The notes beneath the pieces were generated by a model. The model saw nothing but the letters and a program-made list of their open reading frames with translations. It was not told the origin of the DNA and searched no databases. The translations under genes and the position numbers were made by a program. 56,778 nucleotides of DNA, taken from Rhizophlyctis rosea. Its lineage: Eukaryota; Chytridiomycota; Chytridiomycetes; Rhizophlyctidales; Rhizophlyctidaceae. The DNA lies in assembly GCA_027596075.1 (NCBI GenBank), contig JADGJC010000242.1:6345-63122 (forward strand), in the 5' to 3' direction. Positions 44,482-54,691 of the stretch are shown one piece after another. Numbering within the stretch: the stretch's first letter is position 1; each line of letters opens with the position of its first letter.

Positions 44482-45543
44482 ATGTCCTTCGGCGAACTAG
44501 CCCTCTGCATAGGCGGCATCTACGCCTGCTTCCTCACCTGGCAACTAACCCAAGAACGGGTAACAACCCGCCCCTACGAAACTGGCAAATTCAAATACTT
44601 CGTCTTCCTAAACATGATCCAATCCCTCTGCGCATCCCTCGTCGGAACCCTCTACTCACTCCTCCGCTCCAAACCCCTCACCCTCCCCTCCAAAAGTACC
44701 GCCCAATCCTTCCTCCTCCTCTCCGTCCTCTCCACGATAGCGCCGCACTTCGGCTACCTTTCCCTAAAACACATCGATTTCCCGACAATGATATTGGGAA
44801 AGAGCTGTAAACTCGTGCCTGTGATGTTCATGAATTTCCTAATCTACCGACGGACGTTCCCTCCGCACAAGTACCTTGTTGTGGGGTTGATCACGGCCGG
44901 TGTGTCGATGTTTATGCTTTTGCATAGGCAGGAGGGGGAAGGCGGGCATGGGAGTAAGAAGGGGGCGGAGGCGAATAGTATTTACGGCATCGTTCTACTA
45001 TCCATCAATCTCCTACTCGACGGAGCGACAAACTCCGTCCAAGACAACATCTTCAAAAAGCACAAAGTCTCAGGCTCAAGCATGATGGTCTACATGAACC
45101 TTTTCTCCTCCCTCCTCATGACAACCTACCTCCTCTTCAACCCCTTCAACACCGAACTCTCCTCCGCAATAAAGTTCTGCACACTCCACCCACAAGTCCT
45201 AATCGACATCCTCCTCTTCGGGTTCTGCGGCGCGATTGGGCAGTGTTTTATCTTCCATACGCTTGAGCGATTTGGGGCGGTGCTGTTGGTTACGGTGACG
45301 GTGACGCGGAAGATGTTTTCGATTTTGTTGAGCATCTTTTTGTTTGATCATGAGTTGAATTTGGGGCAGTGGGGGGCGGTTGGGTTGGTGTTCTTTGGGA
45401 TAGGGTTGGAGGCTTGGATGAAGAGGAGGCAGGATTTGGAGGCGGCGAGGAGGAAGGGGGGTGGTGCGTGGGTGGAGGCGAAGGGGAAGGGGCCTAATGG
45501 GGCGGTGGGTGTGAATGGGCATAAGGTAGATAAATCTCAATAG
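44482..45543 (+). CDS. HUT1: HUT1-type UDP-galactose/UDP-glucose transporter (SLC35B)
   Basis: Single exon, 353 residues, typical for the family. These ER/Golgi proteins bring UDP-sugars into the lumen in exchange for nucleotide monophosphate. About ten hydrophobic segments are visible. Recognisable are YGCF-like ACFLTWQLTQERV at the start, PTMILGKSCKLVPVMFMNFLIYRRTF (the KxCK..PVM signature), LLLDGATNSVQDNIF and FGAVLLVTVTVTRKMFSILLSIFLF near the end. The C terminus is Lys-rich but does not end in a KKxx retrieval signal. Codon choice changes twice inside the single exon (C-ending to about 44760, G/T to 44990, C to 45220, then G). The C-rich AACCACC leader precedes the ATG directly. Confidence 0.93.
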   Translation: MSFGELALCIGGIYACFLTWQLTQERVTTRPYETGKFKYFVFLNMIQSLCASLVGTLYSLLRSKPLTLPSKSTAQSFLLLSVLSTIAPHFGYLSLKHIDFPTMILGKSCKLVPVMFMNFLIYRRTFPPHKYLVVGLITAGVSMFMLLHRQEGEGGHGSKKGAEANSIYGIVLLSINLLLDGATNSVQDNIFKKHKVSGSSMMVYMNLFSSLLMTTYLLFNPFNTELSSAIKFCTLHPQVLIDILLFGFCGAIGQCFIFHTLERFGAVLLVTVTVTRKMFSILLSIFLFDHELNLGQWGAVGLVFFGIGLEAWMKRRQDLEAARRKGGGAWVEAKGKGPNGAVGVNGHKVDKSQ

Positions 45544-46060
45544 ATAGTTGTAAAGAAGACATTATTGTGATTATATTTACGACCGCACCCGTCCCGCCAC
45601 TTCGGAAGAAGCGAAACGATTGGATGATTCCATGATGCGTTCCATAGACTCGACCGCTAGCACAAATGCTCCCCTCGCCTTTGAGCGCAACATGCCAAAA
45701 AGGCAACACAATGTGGATGATGCAGTGATAACTACAGAGCTGGTTTTTTCTATTGAACATACAAGGCACAATCTTTTACAGCGTGGAGGGCAAATTCGTC
45801 ATCAGCGGTCATTTCCGTACTCAATCCCTCATCGAGATAATAGTGCTCTGTATGGTTCTTGATATCCTCCACGATTCTTCGCAGTTTTCGTTCATACGAC
45901 ACTGTCAACATTTTGACCTCGCTCTCTGTCGAAAACCGTGCGTCAAGACATCCACATCCGCTGGTGACGCTTAACCTGCGCTTCACTGGGCACAACTTGG
46001 TTCTCATCATCTGTCAAAAGTCATTTTCAATTCACAATTCACTGGGGAAAAAAAGCATAC
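45544..46060. other. spacer with one possible small open frame
   Basis: 3' flanks of HUT1 (+) and the nuclease-like gene (-). Only the weak minus-strand stretch at 45750-46010 stands out. Confidence 0.45.
45750..46010 (-). CDS. possible small exon or gene of unknown function
   Basis: 86 codons. The second half looks protein-like and amphipathic (YERKLRRIVEDIKNHTEHYYLDEGL). It starts right after CTTTTGACAG, which could be an intron acceptor, so it may be a further exon of a minus-strand transcript. No joining model with the upstream nuclease-like gene was found, because that gene has its own TGA at 46061-46063. Confidence 0.25.
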   Translation of the reverse strand: MMRTKLCPVKRRLSVTSGCGCLDARFSTESEVKMLTVSYERKLRRIVEDIKNHTEHYYLDEGLSTEMTADDEFALHAVKDCALYVQ

Positions 46061-47318
46061 TCAATCATGTTCTTCAGGAACACTCAACAGCACACTCCCC
46101 AACAAATTCACAATGCCATCGAAATATGGTGCCACTTCGACTGTTCTTTGTTGGGTATCTGCAGGCACCAGAATTAGTCATGATTATTTTTCAGTGTTGG
46201 GCATCAAAGTATGTGAACAGTCATTACCTGTCGCCTGTAAGAAAGGAAGTGGAACAGAATAAGTGATGCCATTGCTGGCATTGGATTTGTGGGGCGGATG
46301 CAGGAAGTGAAACGACATTAAGGAGGCGTTGGAATGGATTCCAAATATGGTTTCGGTGGGATTGGACTTTGATATAGCTATCATTTGCTCATGTAGCTGT
46401 GCTGTGTGGCGCGGGGGGGGGGGGGGGGAGATATATGAACAATGTAAGAAAACTTGGATGACCAATGCAAAACGGCAGATGGACGTACATTGACCCACAG
46501 CTGTCAATCTATCTCTCTTCACTTCCACCACTAACACTATCTTTCTCTCTCCCGACAAGTCTCTCAGAACTAAGTCCATGATAACAAGCACAGTATCGGA
46601 TTCAGCGCTAGAAACTTGAAAGAGTATTGTATGCGAGGTTTTTGAGGATTCTGCTGTCGAAGCGAGGACGGCGGTAAGAGCTTCTTCCTGCCGAGGTGTC
46701 AACCGCTGCATTTGGAAAAGAGGTGGAAAAATGGTATGCGACTCTTACCCTTGCTCTCTCCTTTGCGCTAAGGTGCAAAAAGTCTTCATGTGTGGCCAAC
46801 AAATCGACCAGCCGGCTACGGATGCGAAGTTGCACTGCGCGAAACTGTAACGGGAGGTCAGCAACAACGGCAAACTGAAGTGCCCCCCCCCCTCCCTCAT
46901 TTTTCAGACATACCTGATGGATTTCAAAGCCGGGAACTATGGAACTCAAGTACTCTCTCATTCTCTGAAAACTCAAACCTTGACTAACCTATTCTCCGTA
47001 TATTCGTATGAATAGTGGGTCATTCCAGGACTTTGTGGGAACGTGCACTGGAGAAAACAAGAAGACATATTAGGTCCGAGTCCCATATGGAGCCAAGCCT
47101 GCTTATTCCGACTCACGCTTCGGGGTGTATGTGACCGTCTCGTCTAGGTTTTGAGCCAAAAGCGGATATGAAACACCACCATGGTGCAAACCTTTGACAG
47201 ACACAGGGGCGGGGAGTTCAAGGGCGGTGTGAATAAGCTTTGCTAGCGCTTCCTCGTCAGGGACGTGGCCCCAGCGGATGACTTTGACGACGGTACCCAG
47301 GCGTAGTGATAGGGTCAT
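46061..47318 (-). CDS. PD-(D/E)XK nuclease-like protein, six exons
   Basis: Model: 47318-47117, 46978-46914, 46844-46749, 46705-46489, 46401-46228 and 46158-46061, 283 residues. Introns three to five are 43-87 bp. Residues 162-193 show the core of a PD-(D/E)XK fold: IMDLVL (Asp165), a spacer, then the strand VLVVEVKR (Glu182-x-Lys184) and a helix starting GQSQLHEQM. This catalytic D...ExK layout occurs in restriction-type nucleases and in many mobile or effector-linked fungal proteins. No DNA-recognition domain was identified. Exon two is uncertain. A stronger acceptor (TTTTCTCCAG at 47052) would add a piece ending in an in-frame TAG (near 46990), whereas the acceptor used here (GTCAAG) gives an open frame. 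Two introns carry long G or C homopolymers. Confidence 0.55.
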
Positions 47319-47685
47319 TGTGGAAGTCGAAGGGCAGAATTAGGGTCAAAGGGACTGGGTGCTGGGCCTGGGGATCGGTCAAAATCAACCATTGGTGCGC
47401 GGGTGGCACGTTGAACTGCGCATGGGATTGATGTGGCGCATCGTGATCCAATCCTTGATCTGACGGCATGGCAGGGCAAAGTGGTGCGGCAGAATGTACA
47501 GTAATGGGGAACCTGCACCTGGCCATCTAGCTGCCCGATGCCCCACTGCACCGCCTACTGTTTAGACAACCATCGTGCTTTGCTGTTGAGTACTTCCACC
47601 GTGCTGTGCTGTTGAGGATATCCACCGTGCTGTGCTGTTCACCGACGCCATATTATCTATCCTCTGAAGCCCCTTGAACGTAACC
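47319..47685. other. divergent spacer between nuclease-like and FHA/HMG genes
   Basis: Contains the 26-bp repeat array at 47570-47645, 40-115 bases upstream of the FHA/HMG start codon. No gene was seen. Confidence 0.55.
47570..47645 (+). repeat. three tandem copies of a 26-bp unit
   Basis: Units start CCATCGTGCTTTGCTGTTGA (47570), CCACCGTGCTGTGCTGTTGA (47596) and CCACCGTGCTGTGCTGTTCA (47622, incomplete). They sit in the promoter or leader of the gene at 47686 and could act as repeated binding sites or vary in copy number. Confidence 0.88.
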
Positions 47686-49845
47686 ATGTCTGTTTACGAA
47701 GTGACGGCCACCTCCGAGACCAACAAGAAGACGTTCCGCCTAGACAATGGAGACAACATACTGGGAAGGACGCATCCCGACCTGGGGTTGAGAACCAACT
47801 TAAAGTGGGTGGTTTGGTAGGGTTGGTTTCGAGGCCCCACCCCAAAAACATTGGCTTTTCCAAAACGACTACCTGACTGCTTGCACTACTGAATACGAAA
47901 CACAGGCTGAGTAGGAAGCAAGTTTGTGTGACGGTGGATGTGAGCGCGCGACGGACTACCATTGAGAGGGTAAGCATACATGGCGACAGGCGCGTTCGCC
48001 CTCGAACAAACTTTCTACCACGTTGGAAGGGCGAGCAGTCATTCCTGCCTGCTTACCCAACCTCCCCCCGCCGAACGCAAATCTCATATACACACTGACC
48101 CCACCCCCTCCGTCCCCACTTCCACACCCATCCCCTCCAGCTAGGCTCCAACACCTCCAAACTAAACGCCCGCGACCTCCCCCTAAACCAAATCGTCGAA
48201 CTCGCGAACAACGACCGCATAACGCTCGTCATTGACCAATGCGGTGTGGTGTTCCACATCCGGGACACGCCTATCCCGTCGTCGGTGCGGAAGAAGCGGC
48301 GGAGGGAGGGGACGAGTGAGGAGAGTGGGAGTGGGGAGGAGGGGGGGATGGTGTTGGAGGAGGGGGGGACGAGTGATGAGGGTGAGGGCCCTGCGGGGAC
48401 GGTGGGCGGGGGATTTGTTTTGTGGTTGTGGGCCGGGGGGGGCGGGGGGTTGGGGGTGGGGGCAGGTGGGGGGCGAAGGTTTTCCCGGAAGAGTTTTCGG
48501 ATGAGAGTCCTGATGTGGTCGGGTCTGGTGTTGATTCTGACGACGAACCTTCCGACAACGAAAAACCCGCCCCCCCTCCACAACCCACCACATCACCCAC
48601 ATCATCGAAAATCAAAGCAGAACCCACGTCCTCCTCACCCGTGCGTGCGTCTCAAAAACGCACAAAACCTACTGCGCGGAAGTCCAGAAATGACAGCGAA
48701 CAACGGGATAGGGCTCTCCCAAAACGGCGAATGACGGCATATGGGTTGTTTTCTACGACTGTTCGGTCGCAGTTGAAGAAGGATTATCCGAAGTATGATC
48801 AGAGGAGTATTACGAGGCTTGTTAAGAGGCGGTTTGAGGAGTTGAGTAAAGAGGAACGGAAGGTTAGTTTTGCGCGACTTTGTATACATGTGGTCGTGTT
48901 GTATTGTTTTTTGTTTTTTTTTGTTTTGGGGGGGGGGGGGGGGGGTGGCATGATTTTTGTCGGCGTTTGCGCAATGCAAATTTGTTTATAACTTGGCTTC
49001 TTTATCCTTTTTGTTTAATGTATTTTCAGGAATATGAAAGGAGGGTTAGAGAGCATAATAAAGCGATTAGAGATGAGGAGGGTGGTGATGAGGAGGATGG
49101 GGAGGATGGAGACGGGGAGGAGGAAGAGGAGGGAGATGGTCGGTCTCGGAGGCATGATGGAGATGCTGGGGATGTGGCGAAGGAGGAGGGTGAAGAGGAG
49201 GAGGGAGAGCGGCAAGGTAGTGCAGTGAGGCTACTTATGAGTGATGGTAACGACGAGGAAGAAGAGGAAGAAGAAGTACCGTTGAGACGGCACCGTCCAC
49301 CGGTTTTGAGCATGATGGAAGTTGAAGAGGAGGGGGATCAGGGGCGGGAAAGCGATGGGAGTCGGACGAGTGTTGATGATGTTGGCGGTGGTGATGCGGA
49401 GGCGGGCACAGATGGGGGAGAGGGTGGTGGTGGGAATGGTGGTGGTAAGGAAGAAAGTGGGGATGAAGATGCTGGTGTTGGGTTGGGTGTTGCGGGGATG
49501 TGGAGTGAGGTTGGTGGGGATGGCACGTCTTCACCGGTTGGGAGGGGGCGTGGTTGGCCGGATATGGTAGAGACTGGGGAGGTGGGGAGTGAAGATGTGC
49601 GGGGTTTTGTGGTGGATCAAATGGATGTTGATGATGTTGTTGGTGGGAGTTTAGGGTTGGGGAAGAGGGGGCCGGAGAAAGGGTCTATAGCTGGATCAAA
49701 TGTGCCTGCTTCCACTAGACCACCAAAGGGGGTAATTACAACATCGATGACAACCGCAGCAACAACGTCAACCAAAGGGCCATCCAGGATCAAAAAGAAG
49801 CAAGACATGATGAGATTATTTGATTTAGGTTCCAGTTCAGAGTAA
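47686..49845 (+). CDS. FHA-domain and HMG-box chromatin-type protein
   Basis: Exons 47686-47804, 47906-47969, 48141-48401, 48479-48862 and 49030-49845 encode 547 residues. Residues 17-105 form an FHA domain, which binds phosphothreonine: ILGR (Gly-Arg), LSRKQV (the Ser-Arg contact) and LGSNTSKLN, in place of the usual G-x-N-G. Residues 229-290 form an HMG box (PKRRMTAYGLF, a DYPKY turn, LVKRRFEELSKEERKEYE), split by the last intron. The final 250 residues are extremely Glu/Asp/Gly-rich. FHA plus HMG-box in one chain suggests a phospho-dependent chromatin or transcription cofactor. The acceptor of exon four is uncertain: GGGGGCAG at 48466 with an upstream donor is an alternative. The last intron holds a G run of about 17. 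Confidence 0.77.
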
Positions 49846-50798
49846 AACACAAAATTTGCAATTTTGTTCCTTTCTTCTTCTGATTTTCAAAGACCCAAGA
49901 TAGTGGTCATGAGTTCTCAATGGAATTATTCGGACTTCATTGGCCTATCTTGTATTGAGAATGGCGTTGCCAAACATGAAATGAAGAAAAGAGTGGAGAG
50001 GCTGGCGGTTGTTATGTGTATTGACCCGCATGCATCTGCTGGCTGTTCAATTTGCTAAGGTGTGAGTGAGGGTCATGGCGGCGATATTGCGAAAGATGCT
50101 CCCAAACTAGAGTGGGCAGTGCGAGGGTCGAACTTGCAAGCCTTTCAATGTGGGAGGGTGGGAGCCGCCAATTCGTTCACTAGACATATCCAAACATATC
50201 CTCCTCAACCATCTCTCACCACTTGCATTGCCACGCCATGTTGCCGTGCCACCGGACAGTGCCACTCATACAGTGGTTGCTTCACCCCCACGACGCCACG
50301 TGCGAACCCAAAATTCCAAAATTTCATCATCTAGTTGTGGCTTGTGTGACTGAGAAAATCCCGAGTTTTTGGGCAGAATTTATAAGTGACCCGGGGCGCT
50401 TTGCGTGGCCATGAAAATTATGGCGGAGCACAGCCACTTTCACACACCCTTGGCAAGATGCATACCCGCCATAGCATTCGCTAGTAAACAAATGAACAAA
50501 TAACCCAACAAGGTCCTTTCGCGTGGAAGGAAAAGACACATTCTCATCTACAGCACTAGCGCACATTCTCTTACTCACACTCCAAGTTCATCTCATCTAG
50601 TGAACCGGTAGTGGTTGGTATTCTCATACACAGTATTGCACACTCACATACCTATCTCCCTGTTACCAAATCCACATTCACAAGGAGGTTGCTTTCCTCC
50701 ACCCTTCCCCTTTGTGTCGCTACATAAACCCTTACCTTGTTACCTACTGTAACTCTAAAGGCCACGAAGGCAATCTCACCCAACAACAACCGAAAACA
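49846..50798. other. intergenic upstream of the Sel1-repeat gene
   Basis: No gene, RNA or repeat was recognised. AATTTATAAGTG near 50377 is TATA-like but lies 420 bp from the start. The sequence just before the ATG is rich in CAACAACAACC. Confidence 0.45.
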
Positions 50799-53472
50799 AT
50801 GCTCAGTCCAGAAGAACGTCTGTCTCCACAAGACTCCGTCCGCTACACCAGAAACTCATACAGAGACCCCTCGCCAGACTCGCGGTCCTCTCGCTCACAC
50901 CAAAGGGGCAGACAACCCTCTCCCGCACCTCACCAACAACAACGACAACCCTCTCCTTCTCCCAGGAACCCCTCACCACACCCACCTCCACTCAACATCC
51001 AAATCCAGCAGCATCCCAATACATACCCACAACCACACCCTCAAAATCAACACCCCTACCACCCCCAACCACCCCAACCTTACTACTACCAACACCAACC
51101 AGCACCCCTCCCCAACTACCCAACCCTCCCAACAACCGATACATTCGAACCCGCCGCCTACCCCTCCCCACCTCCACCCCACGCGCTAATCCCGTCCCCG
51201 TACGACGCGAGACAGAGACCGCCGCTGCCCCCGCCGCCGTCGCAGGCCATGGGGCCGAATGTTGTGTATTCGCAGCGCGATCCGCATAATAAGGAGGGGA
51301 TGATTCAGAAGTGGTTGGAGGGGCAGAGGAGGGCGGAAGAGGAGGAGGAGGAGGGGAAGGGGATGAGGGAGGATGAGTGGGGTGGGGGTGGGGGGAGGGA
51401 GGAGATTGGTGGGTGGGATGGGGGACGGGAACATGTAAGTCATTGTGTCATTTTCATGTCGCGTTTGGAATGGGGGATTATAATGCGTTAGAGTGAAGGA
51501 GGATGCATTGATGGTGGATTTGGGTTCGCCGGTTAATGAATTCGTCAATGTTTGGGAGGGATGATGATTGGGGACGTGCAGGGAAAGACAAAACATGATG
51601 CAAAATATAAACTAACCCTGAACGTCTTTGTAATCAACAGGCTATCCCAGCACCTCACCCAGTACCACCAACAGCTTTTCCACCCCACTTGATACCAAAC
51701 GTCCAGGTATCCCTCCCGACACCCACAGAGGAGTACCCTTCACCAAACTACCCAACACCCGCATCCACAACCTCCTCCCCATCACCATCCCCATCCCCGC
51801 GCACCCCCTCCCAACGTATTCGCTATCCCGTTCCCCTACCTCCCGTCCCCGTAGCTCCCGCACCCATCCCTCACCAACAACCCCACTACCTCCCCCCACC
51901 CGACCCCCACCTCCGCGCAAACTCCCTTGACATGCCCCGCCAACAACTCCCACCCCCAATCCAACGCTCCGTCACGCCCGACTCGCGCAACGCGTATTCC
52001 GAGCCGACGCCCTCGGCCGTTAGTGTTTCGACGGCGCGGAAAAGCGTGGTGGGCGGGGGCTTGGCGATCCCGGTTGGGGATGGAGCGAAACGGTTGAGTG
52101 TTGACCAGACGTTGGCTCTTTATAGGGCGAATGCGGCCAAGACGACGGATCCGAAGGTTCAGCTTGAGTTTGCGAAGTTTTGCTTGGAGGAGGGTGAGAG
52201 GGGGGGTGTTGAGGAGGGGGTTAGGAGTTTGGTGAGTTTTTTGGGGTGATTTTTTGGAGGAATGATTTATTGAAAAGGGCTTTTGATGTGATTTGTTGAC
52301 TGACACCGTTTTTTTGTGCGTATTCAGCTGAAGGAGGAAGGAGTTGCGTTTTTGAAGAAACTGTCCAAGGATGGATTGCCAGAAGCCATGGTGAGTTCAC
52401 ACAGTTGCCAATCACCTTCCCCTCCGCGCGAACCACTCCCATCACTAACCCCACTTCGCCACAGTACCTCCTCGCAGATCACCACTACACCACAGCCTCC
52501 TACACCGAAGCTTACCCCCTCTTCCTTCTCGCTGCGAAACGCTCCCACGCGCCGTCGTGTTACATGGCGGGCCAGTGCGCAGAGTTTGGACGAGGCACGA
52601 AGAGGAGCAATAGAGCTGCTGTGGAGTTGTATAGTAAAGCGGCGCAGTGCGGGTATGGACCTGCTATGTTGAGGTTGGGGATGGCGGAGTTGGAGGGGGG
52701 CAAGTTGGGAGTTAAGGTTGGGAGGGGGGATGTGAAGAAGGGTGTTGCGTGGTTGAAGAGGTGTGCGGCTGGTGAGTTCTGCTTGTGTAATTTCTTTTTC
52801 TTAACTCTCAAGATCCATAAATCCACACAATATCACCCACACGCAGTCGGAGACCCATCCTCAGCCCCGCAAGCCCTCCTCACCCTCTCCCACCTCCACG
52901 CCAAAGGCCTCCCCCCCATAATAACAATCGACGAACCCCACGCCCTCTCTCTCCTAACAGAATCCGCGCACCTCTCCCACGCCCCCGCCCAAACCCGCCT
53001 CGCAATCTGCCACGAGAACGGGCTCCTAACCCTCCCCAAAAACATCCGGGAAGCCATAACATGGTACCGTAAAGCCGCTGAAAATGGAGACGCTGACGCG
53101 CAGTACGCGCTTGCATCTTTCCTTGTTAATGGCGTAGACGATGAGGAAGGACGAGAAGTGTTGGAGAAGAGTGAGGGGGAAGCGTTTTGGTGGTGTCAGG
53201 AGGCTGCGAAGGGGAAGGATGGGAAGGGTGGAGAAGGGGGGTTGGCGAAAGCGCAGTTTGCGATGGGGTATTTTTTGGAGAATGGGGTGGGTTGTGAGAG
53301 GAATGGGGAGATTGCTGTTAAGTGGTATAGGCTCGCGGCGCGGCAGGGGGATGAGAGGGCCGTCAGGAGGTTGGATGGGGAGGGTGGGGGGTTTGGAGGC
53401 GGGAATGGTGGGGAGGGGGAGGATAAGAAGAGGAAGGGGTCGTTTTTGGGGTTGTTTGGGGGGAAGAAGTAG
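50799..53472 (+). CDS. Sel1-repeat protein, Skt5/Chs4-like chitin synthase activator
   Basis: Exons 50799-51434, 51641-52231, 52328-52390, 52465-52771 and 52847-53472 encode 740 residues. The first 350 are Pro/Gln/Tyr/Ser-rich and disordered. From about 380 onward Sel1-type helical repeats follow: ALYRANAAKTTDPKVQLEFAKF, AMYLLADHHY, CYMAGQCAEFGRGTKRSNRAAVELYSKAA, AREAxTWYRKAAENGDADAQYALA-like units and AQFAMGYFLENGVGCERNGEIAVKWYRLAA. Length, the Pro-rich N terminus and the repeat series resemble fungal Skt5/Chs4, which activates and localises a chitin synthase at the plasma membrane. The end is FLGLFGGKK without the CAAX prenyl motif seen in yeast Chs4. The last intron (75 bp) is in-frame and stopless. 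In exons one, two, four and five the codons run from C-ending to G-ending. Confidence 0.83.
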
Positions 53473-54691
53473 GGGTTTTTTGTGTGATGGGTGAAGTGGT
53501 GTGGTAATTTTGTGGTTTTTGTACATAGGGTTATGACGTTTTAGAGGTGTTTTGGGATGAAGATGGAATGTTGTTTACTTTCGTTCACATCCAGTCGTCT
53601 TTCATGTTGATTGATAGGTCTTTCATATGTCTTTTTATGTAATATGTTTCTATGTTTATTTTTGCATACCAATGCGATATAAGAACCAGAATGAAAGGAG
53701 AGGTCTCTCCATTTTGTGTGCACCCACACTGATTGTCTACGTTCACTGTTTCCCTCAAGTGTGAGCAATACATCAAGGAGAATCGGAGATGGTCGGAGGC
53801 CACTTGGTTGGTTGGTAATCTGATTGCAGTATGCATGTGTGTACTCATTTCCCGTATCTTGAAGCCATTTCATCAGGAACGGTCCCTTCTCTGAAACGCG
53901 TCGACCAAGCCACACTCGCACACGGGAGTGGACGATCAAATTTCATCTCGATGTGCCACATCAGAAGCACTCCCACCCTTCTTGTAGTTGGCGCATTCCA
54001 AATGAAACAGCGGCCGGTGTTGGCTTGTGTCCGTCCCCTCGCTACCGGTTTGCGTTGTGTGATATTTTTGGCATTGAGGTGCGAATGATTGATAAGAAAT
54101 GGGGAGTGAGGTGGGTGCTGTGCCACCACGCGAGGCTTGGGGGGGGGGGGGGTGTTTCATTTCTGGATGGACCCGTTTGATACCCAATGTTTGTCAACTT
54201 TGTCAACACCCGAGTACTATATGGTACGCGTTCTGATTGGTTGGAGGTGGTTTTTTTTTGAGAATAGACGTAACATTTGATGTTATATCGATTGACGCGC
54301 ATGAAATATGGGGCATTGAGCATTGAGCGGTGTGTTGCCTAGACCCGTACACGGGCATGAGTCATGTTGCTCCCCCCCTCTGTTTATGCAGTCAGATTTG
54401 ATTACACTCCCAGTTGTAAACTGACGCCTGTTGTTGGGCGAGTCAAAAGTCCATGGGAAAGTGGCACTGCTCACTGCTCCATTCAAAATATCATCAATTC
54501 CCATCAACGCCAACAATAACCCGATACTCCCTCCCACTTCCCCGATTGGCTTTTTCCCACGGTCCGCATCAACCCACAAACCTCCCCTGCCCTCATCTCC
54601 CCTCCCATTCCACCTCCCTTCCCATCCCATGTGCATCCTCCTCCTCCTCCTCCTAAACCGCCTCTCCCCAACAACACTCCCAACCCTCAAA
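53473..54691. other. intergenic upstream of the CAP10-like gene
   Basis: No gene was recognised. A G-run lies near 54140. A C/T-rich tract (54500-54690) leads to the start codon. The open stretch upstream of 54692 is in frame but of leader-like composition. Confidence 0.5.

Noticed and set aside
46979..47006. A 24-26-base micro-intron between GGAGAATAG and AGAATGAGAG.
   Set aside because: It is far shorter than the smallest other intron modelled (43 bp), and removing 24 bases does not remove the TAG.
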